Assembly (NCBI RefSeq): GCF_000153305.1
Contig: NZ_CH724108.1
Coordinates: 622,632-686,631, forward strand
DNA from: Oceanicola granulosus HTCC2516
Lineage (GTDB): Bacteria; Pseudomonadota; Alphaproteobacteria; Rhodobacterales; Rhodobacteraceae
DNA: 64,000 nucleotides
Reading direction: 5' to 3'
In this document: positions 27,865 to 38,695 of the stretch, piece after piece
How the letters are laid out: every line of letters starts with the position of its first letter
Numbering within the stretch: the stretch's first letter is position 1
Program-made: the position numbers and the translations under genes
Notes under the pieces: model-generated
Databases searched by the model: none
What the model saw: only the letters and a program-made list of their open reading frames with translations
Told to the model about the DNA's origin: nothing

Positions 27865-27967
27865 ACTCTGTGTGCGGGCTGACTACCCAAGCCGCTCAGG
27901 CGGTGCAAGAGGATTTTCGCGAAATCCTGCCGCGATTTCCGCCACGTCGCCCGGGCCGGGCGCGGGA

Positions 27968-29743
<1,776 letters not shown>

Positions 29744-29840
29744 GCAGCCATACTAGGGCAGGGCGGCGGCGCGGGGAAGCCGGTCGTGGCGGTCGTGGCG
29801 TCGCAGGGGGCGTTCTTCGCCGGTGCGGTCGGGGGGGTGG

Positions 29841-29864
29841 GCCGGGCTGAAGCCCGGCCTACGG
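29841..29864 (-). repeat. REP palindrome, copy 2
   Basis: Same unit as copy 1, in minus orientation with its GTAG foot, in the gap between recJ and the metallo-hydrolase stop. Confidence 0.85.
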
Positions 29865-29867
29865 GTC

Positions 29868-30560
29868 TCAGGGCTGGATCGGTCGCATGACCTCGGGGAC
29901 CTCGACGCGCACGTCGGAAAGCGCTTTCACCAGCGGCTCGGCGCTCTGCTCGAGGAGGGAGAAGGTCTGGAAGTGGCAGGGGATCACCAGCTTGAAGTCG
30001 AAGAACTTGCGGGCCGCGAAGGCCGCGCCCGCCATGTCCATGGTGAAGTGGCCGCCGGCGCACAGGATGCCGATGTCGGGGGCGTAGCGCTCGGCGATCA
30101 GGGCCATGTCGCTCATCACGTCGGTGTCGCCCGAGACGTAGATCGAACGCCCCTCGCCGCGGATCACGAAGCCGCACTCGGAGCCCGCCGCCGGCGGATC
30201 GTCGAGGAAGTCGAGCGACGACGAGTGCCGCGCGTGCACCATGCTCACCGCGACGTCGCCGAGCTGCAGCGTGCCGCCCTTGCCGAAGCCCTTCGCGGCG
30301 ACGCCCTCCGGCCCGAGCCACAGCTCCGCGAGCTCGAAGCAGCAGCAGACCGGCGCGCCGGTCTCCTGCGCGATGTCGACCACCTCGCTGGCATGGTCGC
30401 CGTGGCCGTGGGTGAGCAGGATGTGCGTCGCCCCGGCCAGCGCCTCGGCGCGGCTGGCGTCGGGGAAGGCCGGGTTGCCGACGAGCCACGGGTCGACCAG
30501 CAGCACCTGGTCGCCGATCTCGATCCGGAAACTCGCATGTCCGAGCCAGGTGATATTCAT
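29868..30560 (-). CDS. UPF0173-type metal-dependent hydrolase (MBL fold)
   Basis: A 230-residue metallo-beta-lactamase-fold protein starting at ATG 30560 (MNITWLGHASFRIE). Metal ligands are visible in ILLTHGHGDHASEV near residue 50 and in the VSGDTDVMSDM Asp near 146, with a late His in VIPCHFQTF. The short N-terminal WLGHA(S/A) pattern is diagnostic of the UPF0173/UlaG-like group. The substrate is unknown. It is divergent from a ceramidase-like gene across 55 bp. Confidence 0.9.
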   Translation of the reverse strand: MNITWLGHASFRIEIGDQVLLVDPWLVGNPAFPDASRAEALAGATHILLTHGHGDHASEVVDIAQETGAPVCCCFELAELWLGPEGVAAKGFGKGGTLQLGDVAVSMVHARHSSSLDFLDDPPAAGSECGFVIRGEGRSIYVSGDTDVMSDMALIAERYAPDIGILCAGGHFTMDMAGAAFAARKFFDFKLVIPCHFQTFSLLEQSAEPLVKALSDVRVEVPEVMRPIQP

Positions 30561-30615
30561 CGCAAACCTCCCTACTGTCGCCTGCAGACTATCCCCGCAC
30601 GGGAGGCGGACAAGC

Positions 30616-31257
30616 ATGGATTGGACGGCCGCGGTCGACGGCTATTGCGAGCGGCTCGGCCCCGGCCTCTGGGCCGAGCCGATCAACGCGCTGAGCAACC
30701 TCGCCTTCCTGGTCGCGGCGCTGATCTGCTGGCGGCGCGCGGCTGACACGACGGGGCGGGTGCTTGCCGTGGCGCTGGCGGCGATCGGCCTGGCGAGCGG
30801 GCTGTTCCACACCCATGCCGTCGCCTGGGCCGGGGCGGCCGACTCGCTGGCCATCGCGGTCTTCACGGTGCTCTACCTGTTCGTCGCGGTGCGCGACTTC
30901 CTGCGGATCGGCGGCGCGGGCGCGGTCGCGCTGACGGGGCTGTTCCTGCTCGCCACCTCCCTCGCCACGGCGCTGCTCGGCGCGCTGCTGCCGCTCGGGG
31001 CCAACGCCGCCTACATCGCCATCGCGCTGCTGATCGCGGGGTTCGGGCTGGCGCTGCTGCCGCGGCCGGGGCGGGGGCTGCTGGCGGCGGCGACGCTGCT
31101 GGGGCTGTCGATCACCGCGCGGATGCTCGACATGCCGCTCTGCGACCGGCTGCCGTCGGGCACGCACTGGATCTGGCACGGCCTCAACGCCGTCGTGCTG
31201 GGCGGCGTGATCGAGGTGCGCCGCCGCTACCTTGCAGGCTCCACGGCAGGGCGCTAA
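30616..31257 (+). CDS. Ceramidase-like (CREST) integral membrane protein
   Basis: A 213-residue membrane protein with seven hydrophobic helices. The alkaline ceramidase/CREST pattern is present: N-terminal [21 protein letters not shown] (YCE and EP...N), [19 protein letters not shown] near 62-80 with candidate Ser/His/Asp metal ligands, and HWIWHGLNA near the C-terminus. These enzymes hydrolyse amide bonds of lipids using zinc. Function in bacteria is largely untested. The start ATG 30616 follows GGGAGG (30601-30606). Confidence 0.85.
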   Translation: MDWTAAVDGYCERLGPGLWAEPINALSNLAFLVAALICWRRAADTTGRVLAVALAAIGLASGLFHTHAVAWAGAADSLAIAVFTVLYLFVAVRDFLRIGGAGAVALTGLFLLATSLATALLGALLPLGANAAYIAIALLIAGFGLALLPRPGRGLLAAATLLGLSITARMLDMPLCDRLPSGTHWIWHGLNAVVLGGVIEVRRRYLAGSTAGR

Positions 31258-31293
31258 ACGCGCCCGGCAGGTTCACCACAGGAGGCTCAGGCG

Positions 31294-31581
31294 ATGTCCA
31301 TCGACACCGAGACCGCCCGCAAGGTCGCCCACCTCGCCCGGATCCGGGTCGAGGACGATGCGCTGCCGGCGCTGGCGCGGGAATTCAACGACATCCTCGG
31401 TTTCATCGAGCAGCTCCAGGAAGTCGACGTCGAGGGCGTCGAGCCGATGGTGTCGGTCACGCCGATGCGCCTGAAGCGGCGCGAGGACGTGGTGACCGAT
31501 GGCGACCAGCAGGCGCGCGTGCTCGCCAACGCGCCCGACGCCCGCGAGGGCTTCTTTGCCGTGCCGAAGGTGGTGGAATGA
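31294..31581 (+). CDS. gatC: Asp-tRNA(Asn)/Glu-tRNA(Gln) amidotransferase subunit C
   Basis: A 95-residue small subunit of the GatCAB amidotransferase, with the family start [20 protein letters not shown] and C-terminal [10 protein letters not shown]...[17 protein letters not shown]. It stabilises GatA. The stop overlaps the gatA ATG (ATGA); gatB is not in the next position and must lie elsewhere. GGAGG (31281-31285) precedes the ATG. Confidence 0.96.
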   Translation: MSIDTETARKVAHLARIRVEDDALPALAREFNDILGFIEQLQEVDVEGVEPMVSVTPMRLKRREDVVTDGDQQARVLANAPDAREGFFAVPKVVE

Positions 31582-33062
31582 GTCTGACCGAGATGAAGAT
31601 CGCCGAGGCGCGCGACGCGCTGAGGAAGGGCGAGGTGACGAGCCTCGAGCTGACCGAGGCCTGCCTGGCCGAGATCGAAGCCGCCGACGCGCTCAATGCG
31701 TTCGTCCACAAGACTCCGGAGCTCGCCCGCGAGCGCGCCGCCGCCGCCGACGCGCGGCTGAAGGCGGGAGATGCGCCCGACCTCTGCGGCGTGCCGCTGG
31801 GCATCAAGGACCTGTTCTGCACCGAGGGCGTCGCCAGCCAGGCCGCGAGCCGCATCCTCGACGGCTTCCGCCCCGAGTACGAATCCACCGTCTCGGCACA
31901 GCTGCGCGACGCCGGCGCGGTGATGCTGGGCAAGCTCAACATGGACGAGTTCGCGATGGGCTCCTCCAACGAGACCTCGACCTACGGCGACGCGGTCAAC
32001 CCGTGGCGGCGCGAGGGCGACGAGGCCAGGCTGACGCCGGGCGGCTCTTCGGGCGGCTCCGCGGCCGCCGTGGCGGCCGGCCTCTGCCTCGGCGCGACGG
32101 GCACCGACACCGGCGGCTCGATCCGCCAGCCCGCCGCCTTCACCGGGATCACCGGCCTCAAGCCGACCTACGGGCGCTGCTCGCGCTGGGGCATCATCGC
32201 CTTCGCCTCCTCGCTCGACCAGGCCGGCCCGATGGCCCGCGACGTGCGCGACTGCGCGATCATGCTCTCGGCGATGTCCGGCCACGATTCCAGGGATTCC
32301 ACCTCCGCCGACCTGCCCGTGCCCGACTTCGAGGCCATGCTGACCGGCGACATCCGCGGCAAGACCATCGGCATCCCGCGCGAGTACCGCATGGAGGGGA
32401 TGCCCGGAGAGATCGAGGCGCTCTGGGCCGAAGGCCGCGCGATGCTCGAGGACGCCGGCGCCAAGGTGGTCGACATCTCGCTGCCCCACACCAAGTACGC
32501 GCTGCCGGCCTACTACGTCATCGCTCCCGCCGAGGCTTCGTCCAACCTCGCCCGCTACGACGGCGTCCGCTTCGGACACCGCGCCCGGCTCGCCCAGGGC
32601 GACGGCATCACCGACATGTACGAGAAGACCCGCGCCGAGGGCTTCGGCCCCGAGGTGCAGCGCCGGGTGATGGTCGGCACCTACGTGCTGTCGGCGGGCT
32701 TCTACGACGCCTACTACAACCGCGCCCGCAAGGTGCGCGCGCTCATCAAGAAGGACTTCGACGACGTCTTCGCCGACGGCGTCGACGCGATCCTGACCCC
32801 GGCGACTCCGTCGGCGGCCTTCGGGCTGGGCGAGATGAGCGACGCCGACCCGGTGCAGATGTACCTCAACGACGTGTTTACCGTGACCGTCAACCTCGCG
32901 GGCCTGCCCGGCATCGCGGTGCCCACCGGCCTCGACCGCGCCGGGCTGCCGCTCGGGCTGCAGCTGATCGGGCGGCCGTGGGAGGAGGGCGACCTGCTCA
33001 ACACCGCCTACGCGCTCGAGCGCGCCGCCAACTTCACCTCCCGGCCCGGGAAGTGGTGGTAG
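31578..33062 (+). CDS. gatA: Asp-tRNA(Asn)/Glu-tRNA(Gln) amidotransferase subunit A
   Basis: A 494-residue amidase-signature enzyme that releases ammonia from glutamine for misacylated Glu-tRNA(Gln) and Asp-tRNA(Asn). The Ser-cisSer-Lys triad is visible: Lys in [12 protein letters not shown] near 77, and the Gly/Ser-rich [16 protein letters not shown] near 155 followed by [12 protein letters not shown] near 178. The C-terminus [16 protein letters not shown] is typical. It is translationally coupled to gatC. Confidence 0.97.
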   Translation: MSLTEMKIAEARDALRKGEVTSLELTEACLAEIEAADALNAFVHKTPELARERAAAADARLKAGDAPDLCGVPLGIKDLFCTEGVASQAASRILDGFRPEYESTVSAQLRDAGAVMLGKLNMDEFAMGSSNETSTYGDAVNPWRREGDEARLTPGGSSGGSAAAVAAGLCLGATGTDTGGSIRQPAAFTGITGLKPTYGRCSRWGIIAFASSLDQAGPMARDVRDCAIMLSAMSGHDSRDSTSADLPVPDFEAMLTGDIRGKTIGIPREYRMEGMPGEIEALWAEGRAMLEDAGAKVVDISLPHTKYALPAYYVIAPAEASSNLARYDGVRFGHRARLAQGDGITDMYEKTRAEGFGPEVQRRVMVGTYVLSAGFYDAYYNRARKVRALIKKDFDDVFADGVDAILTPATPSAAFGLGEMSDADPVQMYLNDVFTVTVNLAGLPGIAVPTGLDRAGLPLGLQLIGRPWEEGDLLNTAYALERAANFTSRPGKWW

Positions 33063-33092
33063 GGGTCCGGCCGGGCTGAGGCGCGCGCGGCG

Positions 33093-33782
33093 ATGCGCCA
33101 CGCCGGCGCCCTCTGGCAGCCGTCCCCCAACTTCGGCGCCCGCAGGGGCGGCGCGGTGCCCGATCTCGTGGTGCTGCACTATACCGCGATGGAGAGCTGC
33201 GCGGCGGCGCTCGAGCGGCTGTGCGCGGCCGAGCACGAGGTCTCGGCGCACTACCTGATCGCCGCCGACGGCACCCTGGTCCAGCTCGTCGACGAGACCG
33301 ACCGCGCCTGGCACGCGGGCGCGGGCGCGTGGGGGGCGGTCGACGACGTCAATTCCCGCTCGATCGGAATCGAGCTCGACAACCGGGGCGACGACCCGTT
33401 CCCCGAGCCCCAGCTCGCCCGGCTCGAGGCGCTGCTCGCCGACCTGCTGGCGCGCCACCGGATCCCGCCCGAGCGGGTCATCGGCCATTCCGACATGGCG
33501 CCGGGGCGCAAGCACGATCCGGGCCCGCGCTTCCCCTGGCGCCGCCTCGCGCGCGCCGGCCTCTCGGTCTGGCCCGACGCCGACCCGGGCCCGGACCGCG
33601 CGGCCGCGCCCGACCGGGTGCGCCTCGCCGCCGCGCTCGCCGCGTTCGGCTACCGCGGCGAGCTCGCGCCCATGCTCGACGCCTTCCACCTGCGCTTCCG
33701 ACCCCACGCAGGTGCTCCCGATGCCACCGACCTCGCCATGGCCGAAGCGCTCGCCGCGCGCTGGCCGGTGCGCCCCGCCTGA
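33093..33782 (+). CDS. N-acetylmuramoyl-L-alanine amidase (Amidase_2)
   Basis: A 229-residue zinc amidase. Zinc ligands are visible in VVLHYTAM near residue 30, HSDMAPGRKHDPG near 131 (His and Asp/Lys), and the fold segments SAHYLIAADGTLVQLVDE and SIGIELDNRG match AmiD/AmpD. The last 50 residues resemble a small peptidoglycan-binding helical domain (RLAAALAAFGYRGEL). No signal peptide is visible, so it may recycle muropeptides in the cytoplasm. The TGA is followed at once by interspersed repeat copy B and then rnpB. Confidence 0.9.
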   Translation: MRHAGALWQPSPNFGARRGGAVPDLVVLHYTAMESCAAALERLCAAEHEVSAHYLIAADGTLVQLVDETDRAWHAGAGAWGAVDDVNSRSIGIELDNRGDDPFPEPQLARLEALLADLLARHRIPPERVIGHSDMAPGRKHDPGPRFPWRRLARAGLSVWPDADPGPDRAAAPDRVRLAAALAAFGYRGELAPMLDAFHLRFRPHAGAPDATDLAMAEALAARWPVRPA

Positions 33783-33809
33783 CTTCATCTGGCCGCAAAT
33801 ATGCCCGCC
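33783..33809 (+). repeat. Interspersed 27-31 bp intergenic repeat, copy B
   Basis: Reads CTTCATCTGGCCGCAAATAT then GCCCGCC, directly after the amidase stop codon, as copy A is after the desaturase stop. It continues into CGGAGGC, as in the diverged copy at 57507-57537. Confidence 0.8.
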
Positions 33810-33857
33810 GGAGGCGGTCCGCGATTGACCGCCCGCGCGCCGCCGCCTAAGGGGCGC

Positions 33858-34236
33858 GGGCGCGGATGGCTGGATGACCGCGGGCTTCGGCCCGAGGAAA
33901 GTCCGGACTCCGGCAGGCACGGTGCCGGGTAACGCCCGGCGGGGGCGACCCCAGGGACAGCGCCACAGAGAACAGACCGCCCCGCATGCGGGGTAAGGGT
34001 GAAACGGTGGGGTAAGAGCCCACCGGGGACCGGGCAACCGGGCCCGCATGGCAAGCCCCACCGGGAGCAATGCCGAATAGGGGCCTCGCGCGGGGAAACC
34101 CGCAGGGACGCCTGCACCCGAGAGGCCCGGGTTGGCAGCTGGAGGCGCGTCGGCAACGGCGCGTCGAGAGGAATGGTCATCCATCCGGGGGCGACCCCGG
34201 GGGACAGAATCCGGCTTACAGGCCGTCCGCGCACTT
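33858..34236 (+). ncRNA. rnpB: RNase P RNA (bacterial type A)
   Basis: The catalytic RNA of RNase P. The universal core is present: GAGGAAAGTCCGGAC near 33893 at the P4 5' strand, GTGAAACGGTGGGGTAAGAG near 33999, and ACAGAATCCGGCTTAC near 34204 at the P4 3' strand. The ends pair as P1: GCGCGGATGG (33860-33869) with CCGTCCGCGC (34223-34232). The ends are estimated from this helix. It lies between the amidase and rpmG genes. Confidence 0.96.
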
Positions 34237-34344
34237 CCGCCGCCCGGGGCGGCGAATCCGGTTGACAGGACGCCCCGTCGCTATAGAAGGCGGGCTTCAA
34301 CGGATTTTCACGTGGGCCGACGCCCGCGGGACGAGGAGCACCAG

Positions 34345-34512
34345 ATGGCGAAGCCCACCACGATCAAGATCCGCCTGAACTCCACTGCGGGGACCGGGCA
34401 CTTCTACGTCACGAAGAAGAACGCGCGCACGATGACCGAGAAGATGGCCGTCAAGAAGTACGACCCGGTCGCGCGCAAGCACGTCGAGTACAAGGAAGGC
34501 AAGATCAAGTAG
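34345..34512 (+). CDS. rpmG: 50S ribosomal protein L33
   Basis: A 55-residue ribosomal protein starting at ATG 34345, eight bases after GGAG (34335-34338). Sequence features are those of alphaproteobacterial L33: [29 protein letters not shown], and the basic tail [18 protein letters not shown]. It lacks the zinc-binding Cys pairs, so it is the Cys-free form. A terminator follows 27 bp downstream. Confidence 0.97.
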   Translation: MAKPTTIKIRLNSTAGTGHFYVTKKNARTMTEKMAVKKYDPVARKHVEYKEGKIK

Positions 34513-34539
34513 GATCGCCTTCATCGACGACGGATCGCA

Positions 34540-34568
34540 GGCCGCACCCGCACCGGGCGCGGCCTTTT
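34540..34568 (+). terminator. Intrinsic terminator after rpmG
   Basis: Stem GGCCGC (34540-34545) pairs with GCGGCC (34559-34564) across a 13-base loop, followed by TTTT (34565-34568). Confidence 0.75.
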
Positions 34569-34585
34569 CCGTTCCTGCGGACCGG

Positions 34586-34996
34586 CTAGCCGCCGGTCCC
34601 GCCCCGGCCGGCGTCGGCGAATTCGATGAGGTCCCAGCGGTTGCCCCAGGGGTCGCGCCAGACGGCGACCCGCCCGTAGGGCTCGCTGCGCGGCGGGCCC
34701 TCGAAGGGGATGCCGACGCTTTGCATGTGCCGGTGGTCGGCGTCGAAGTCTGTCGTCTCGAGGAACAGCCAGACACGGCCGCCGCCCTGCGCGCCCACCG
34801 CCGCGCCCTGCTCCGCGCCGACGGCCCGCGCGAGCAGGATCTCGGTCTCCGCACCCTTCGGCGCGATGCGCACCCAGCGTTTGCCGCCCCCGAGGTCGGT
34901 GTCCTCGCGACACTCGAAGCCGATCTGCAGGAAGAAGGCGAGCGCCTCGTCGTAGTCGGGGACGAGCAGGGAGAAGAGGGCGATGCGGGTGGGCAT
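34586..34996 (-). CDS. VOC-family (glyoxalase-like) protein
   Basis: A 136-residue protein starting at ATG 34996. It shows the two beta-alpha-beta-beta-beta modules of the vicinal oxygen chelate fold: RIALFSLLVPDYDEALAFF at the start and RVWLFLETTDFDADHRHM, then EPYGRVAVWRDPWGNRWDLI. Such proteins bind a metal at His/Glu residues; substrate unknown. It lies 14 bp downstream of an aminotransferase gene on the same strand and may be co-transcribed with it. Confidence 0.88.
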   Translation of the reverse strand: MPTRIALFSLLVPDYDEALAFFLQIGFECREDTDLGGGKRWVRIAPKGAETEILLARAVGAEQGAAVGAQGGGRVWLFLETTDFDADHRHMQSVGIPFEGPPRSEPYGRVAVWRDPWGNRWDLIEFADAGRGGTGG

Positions 34997-35010
34997 AAGC
35001 CAAGTCCGGC

Positions 35011-36447
35011 TCAGGCCGCGTGGAGGTCGAAGATCGCGCGTGCCGGATCGGCGGCGTAGCGGGCGCGGTGGGCGAGGGCCGCGTCGGGCAGGGCGGTGAG
35101 CGCGGCGAGGGTCGCGGCGACCTCCGTCTCCTCCATCATCGGCGACAGGTTGCAGCGCACGAAGCCCGGCTTGGCCAGCTGCTCGCCCGCCAGGATGCGC
35201 GCCCGGAGCGCCTCGGAGGTGGCCGTGTCGATGCCGAGCAGGCGGTGGACGTAGGGCCCCGCGCAGGCGCAGCCGCCCCGGGCCTGCACCCCGAACAGGT
35301 CCGACAGCATCCGCGTCGCGAGCTGCTGGTGCAGCGGGGTGCCGTCGGCGGCGGTGACCTGCAGCGCGAAGACCGGCAGCCGGGGCCGGTCCGGGTCGCC
35401 CAGCAGCCGCAGCCCCGGCGCGCCCACGAGCGCCGCGAGGCCACGCCGGGCGAGGTCGGTCTCGGTCTCGAGCATCCCGAGCCGCGCCATCGCGCCCTTG
35501 ACCGCGAAGGCCAGTGCGGCGCGCAGATCGCCCAGCACGTTCGGCGTGCCGGCCTCCTCGCGGGCCTCGAGGTCGGCAACGTAATCGTGCCCCGTCGGCC
35601 CGACGAAGCGCACCGTGCCGCCGCCGGGCGCGGTCGGGCGGGTGCTGGCGGTGGCGTCGCGGCGCAGCACGAGCACCCCCGACGCGCCCGGCCCACCCGC
35701 GAACTTGTGAGGCGACAGCACCATCGCGTCGGCCTCCGCGCCGCCGGGGTTCATGGTCAGCGGCAGGTAGGGCGCGCCGCAGGCCATGTCCCAGACCATC
35801 AGCCCGCCGCCGCGCTTCACCGCCCGCGTCAGCGCCGCCACGTCGGCGAGCGCGCCGGTGACGTTGGACGCCCCCGACAGCGCCACCACCGCCAGCGCGT
35901 CGTCGGCGCGGGCGCGGGCCAGCTCGGCGTCGAGCGCGGCGCGGCAGGGGCCGGCCTCGCCCTCGGGCAGCTCGATCACCTCCGCGCCGCTCTCGCGCCA
36001 GGGCAGGATGTTGGAATGGTGCTCCCACGGCCCGATCAGCACCCGCACCGCCCGGCCCGCCGCACGCGCCGCGCGCAGGCCGAGCAGGTCGACGAGCTTG
36101 TTGAGCCCCGCCGTCGCGCCGCTGCCGCAGAAGATCACCGCGTGCTCCGCCCCCGCGCCGCAGCCCGCCGCCACCCGCGCCCGCGCGGCGCGGCGCAGGC
36201 GGGTCATCCGCGCGCCGCAATGGGAGGCCTCGGTGTGGCTGTTGGCGTAGTAGGGCAGCACCTCCTCCTGCAGCAGCGCCTCGACCTGCCGCAGCGCCCG
36301 GCCCGAGGCGGTGTCGTCGGCGTAGATCAGCGGCCGCGGACCGAGCGGCCCCTCAACCGTGGCGCCGCGGCCGAACTGGCCGGCCCTGAGTGCGGCGGCG
36401 CCCCCGGTGACGAGGGCGGTCTCGAAGCTGTGGAATAGATCGGTCAC
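35011..36447 (-). CDS. Class V aminotransferase (cysteine desulfurase-like)
   Basis: A 478-residue PLP enzyme. The family start YADDTASGRALRQVEALL, the substrate loop PYYANSHTEASHCG near 68-81, and the PLP lysine in VLSPHKFAGGPGASGVLVL near 245 are all present. GGCACAGPYVHRLLGID near 400 is a conserved Cys-containing loop. I chose GTG 36447 because AGGAGG lies ten bases before it. It differs from IscS/SufS and may be a cysteine or selenocysteine lyase-type enzyme of unknown substrate. It is divergent from a Lrp regulator. Confidence 0.87.
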   Translation of the reverse strand: MTDLFHSFETALVTGGAAALRAGQFGRGATVEGPLGPRPLIYADDTASGRALRQVEALLQEEVLPYYANSHTEASHCGARMTRLRRAARARVAAGCGAGAEHAVIFCGSGATAGLNKLVDLLGLRAARAAGRAVRVLIGPWEHHSNILPWRESGAEVIELPEGEAGPCRAALDAELARARADDALAVVALSGASNVTGALADVAALTRAVKRGGGLMVWDMACGAPYLPLTMNPGGAEADAMVLSPHKFAGGPGASGVLVLRRDATASTRPTAPGGGTVRFVGPTGHDYVADLEAREEAGTPNVLGDLRAALAFAVKGAMARLGMLETETDLARRGLAALVGAPGLRLLGDPDRPRLPVFALQVTAADGTPLHQQLATRMLSDLFGVQARGGCACAGPYVHRLLGIDTATSEALRARILAGEQLAKPGFVRCNLSPMMEETEVAATLAALTALPDAALAHRARYAADPARAIFDLHAA

Positions 36448-36559
36448 GGCGCTGGCTCCTCCTGTCCTGGCTCGCGCCGACCATCCGACGCCGTTCATCG
36501 TTCAGGATAGAGCGAAGTGATCTGGTGTGATGGCTCCGATTGGGTCAGTATGCGCCATT

Positions 36560-37036
36560 ATGAGCATCCAGACCGATCAGATAGACCGCGCCCTCCTCGA
36601 CCTGCTCCAACGCGAGGGCAACCTCTCCCAGCGCGAACTCGCCGCCCGGGTCGGCCTGTCGCAAAACGCCTGCTGGCGGCGGCTGAAGCGGCTCGAGGAG
36701 GCCGGCGCACTGCGCGGGCGGCGGGCGGACATCGACGCCGCCGCGCTGGGGCTCGGGCTGACGGTGTTCGTGATGATCCGCACCCGCCACCACGCCTCCG
36801 ACTGGGCGCGCAGCTTCCGCGCCCACGTGGAGGCGCTGCCCGAGGTGGTCGACTTCCACCGCATCGGCGGCCACTGGGACTACATGATCAAGGCGATCTG
36901 CACCGACATGGCCGGCTACGACCGCTTCTACCAGGCGCTGATCCGGGGCTTCGACATCGAGGCCGTCACCGGCCACTTCGCGATGGAGGCGATGCTCGAG
37001 AACCGCCCCCTCGCGCTGCGCTCCGTGCTGCGCTGA
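36560..37036 (+). CDS. Lrp/AsnC-family regulator
   Basis: A 158-residue regulator starting at ATG 36560. An N-terminal helix-turn-helix (LLQREGNLSQRELAARVGLS, residues about 13-32) is followed by a RAM ligand domain (VDFHRIGGHWDYMIKAICTD near 97). Lrp-type proteins sense amino acids. It is divergent from the class V aminotransferase and lies just before convergent sdaA, so amino-acid control of the aminotransferase is plausible. Confidence 0.92.
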   Translation: MSIQTDQIDRALLDLLQREGNLSQRELAARVGLSQNACWRRLKRLEEAGALRGRRADIDAAALGLGLTVFVMIRTRHHASDWARSFRAHVEALPEVVDFHRIGGHWDYMIKAICTDMAGYDRFYQALIRGFDIEAVTGHFAMEAMLENRPLALRSVLR

Positions 37037-37048
37037 CGGTCGTCGCCT

Positions 37049-38422
37049 TCAGCAGTTCGGCACGTTGACGGCCAGCCCGCCGAGCGCCGTCTCCTTGTAC
37101 TTCTCGCTCATGTCGGCCCCGGTCTGGCGCATCGTCTCGATGGCGGCGTCGAGCGGGACGAGGTGCGTGCCGTCGCCGCGCAGCGACAGGGAGGCGGCGG
37201 AGACGGCCTTGATCGCGCCGAGGCCGTTGCGCTCGATGCAGGGGACCTGGACGAGGCCGCGCACCGGGTCGCAGGTCATGCCGAGGTGATGCTCGAGCGC
37301 GATCTCGGCGGCGTTCTCGATCTGCTCGGGGCTGCCACCGAGCACCGCGCAGAGTCCCGCCGCCGCCATCGCCGAGGCCGAGCCGACCTCGGCCTGGCAG
37401 CCGCACTCCGCGCCCGAGATCGAGGCGTTGTACTTGATCAGCCCGCCGATCGCGGCGGCGGTGAGCAGGAACTCGGGCACCCGCGCCACGCTCGCGCCGG
37501 GCACGTGGTCGAGCCAGTAGCGGATCACGGCGGGCACCACGCCGGCGGCGCCGTTGGTCGGCGCGGTGACGACCTGCCCGCCGGCGGCGTTCTCCTCGTT
37601 GACCGCCATCGCGTAGGCCGACATCCAGTCGTTGATCGTGTGCGGCGGCGCGAGGTTCGTGCCGCGCTCGGCGACAAGGCTGTCGCGGATCGCCCCGGCG
37701 CGGCGGCGGACGTCGAGCCCGCCCGGCAGGGTGCCATGCGCCGCGAGACCGCGGTCGATGCAGGCGGACATGACTTCCCAGACCCGCTTCAGCCCCGCGT
37801 CGAGATCGCCGCCGCTGCGCCGCGCGAGCTCGTTGGCACGCTTCATCGCGGCGATGCTCTTGCCGCTGTCGCCGGCCATCCGCAGCATCTCGGCGGCGCT
37901 GGAAAAGGGGTAGGGGACGGGCGGACCGGTGTCGCTGTCCTTGCCGGCGGCCAGCTCGTCCTCGGTCAGCACGAAGCCGCCGCCGACGCTGTAATAGGTG
38001 ACCTGCACCACCTCGTCGCCCTGCGCGTCGCGCGCGCGCAGGATCAGCCCGTTGGCATGGCCCGACAGCGGCGGGCCGAAATCGAACTGCAGGTCGGCCT
38101 CGGGATCGAAGGCGAGCGTGCCAAGCCCCTCGGGCGTCACGGTCTTCTCTTGCCGGATGCGCGCCAGCTCGGCCTCGGCGCGCTCGGCGTCGTAGCGCTC
38201 GGGCACGAAGCCGGCGAGGCCGAGGATCACCGCGCGGTCGCTGGCATGGCCGACGCCGGTGAAGGCGAGCGAGCCGTGCAGCGACGCCCGCAGTCCGGCC
38301 ACCCCGAAGGGCTGCGCGCGCAGGTGGTCGAGGAACCGCGCCGCCGCCACCATCGGCCCCATCGTGTGCGAGGAGGACGGGCCGACGCCGACCTTGAACA
38401 TGTCGAAGACAGACAGAAACAT
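37049..38422 (-). CDS. sdaA: L-serine ammonia-lyase (iron-sulfur type)
   Basis: A 457-residue single-chain L-serine dehydratase that makes pyruvate and ammonia. The N-terminal beta domain has [19 protein letters not shown] at about 9-27. The catalytic domain has Cys ligands of the 4Fe-4S cluster in [19 protein letters not shown] near 340 and [16 protein letters not shown] near 387. ATG 38422 begins the conserved sequence; the longer open frame upstream crosses the inverted intergenic repeat and is not coding. Confidence 0.96.
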   Translation of the reverse strand: MFLSVFDMFKVGVGPSSSHTMGPMVAAARFLDHLRAQPFGVAGLRASLHGSLAFTGVGHASDRAVILGLAGFVPERYDAERAEAELARIRQEKTVTPEGLGTLAFDPEADLQFDFGPPLSGHANGLILRARDAQGDEVVQVTYYSVGGGFVLTEDELAAGKDSDTGPPVPYPFSSAAEMLRMAGDSGKSIAAMKRANELARRSGGDLDAGLKRVWEVMSACIDRGLAAHGTLPGGLDVRRRAGAIRDSLVAERGTNLAPPHTINDWMSAYAMAVNEENAAGGQVVTAPTNGAAGVVPAVIRYWLDHVPGASVARVPEFLLTAAAIGGLIKYNASISGAECGCQAEVGSASAMAAAGLCAVLGGSPEQIENAAEIALEHHLGMTCDPVRGLVQVPCIERNGLGAIKAVSAASLSLRGDGTHLVPLDAAIETMRQTGADMSEKYKETALGGLAVNVPNC

Positions 38423-38520
38423 GGGCGCTCCAGAAGATTGCGCCGCCATCCTGCCCGCAGCCGGGCCCGCGTCACCACCCGAAAGCGACCCATTCCGCCG
38501 CGTCAGCGCGGACCCGAACG

Positions 38521-38597
38521 GCCGGCCGTGCATATTTGCGGTCAGATGAAGCGATGGCGCGCGCCCCTTCATCTGGCTCCAAATATGCATGGCCGGC
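38521..38597. repeat. Interspersed 27-31 bp repeat, copies C and D as an inverted pair
   Basis: Copy C (38521-38551, minus) and copy D (38567-38597, plus) face away from a 15-bp spacer, so RNA from either strand can fold into a long hairpin with near-complementary 31-nt arms. Each arm holds CTTCATCTG then CAAATATGCA. This lies between sdaA and rpiA. Confidence 0.85.
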
Positions 38598-38695
38598 CGC
38601 CATCGTCGGGCGCGATGCCGGGGTGGCGCGGGCGGACTCGCGCGGGCGCGCGAATGCTTCTATAAGGCGCGCGAACGCTGTGAGGAGCCGCTGCC

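Noticed and set aside
31287..34184. A minus-strand open frame of 965 codons across gatC, gatA, the amidase gene and part of rnpB.
   Set aside because: It crosses three well-supported genes and an RNA gene, and its product has no recognisable domain.
33850..34378. Several open frames in the region before rpmG.
   Set aside because: The stretch is RNase P RNA by its core motifs; the frames are incidental.
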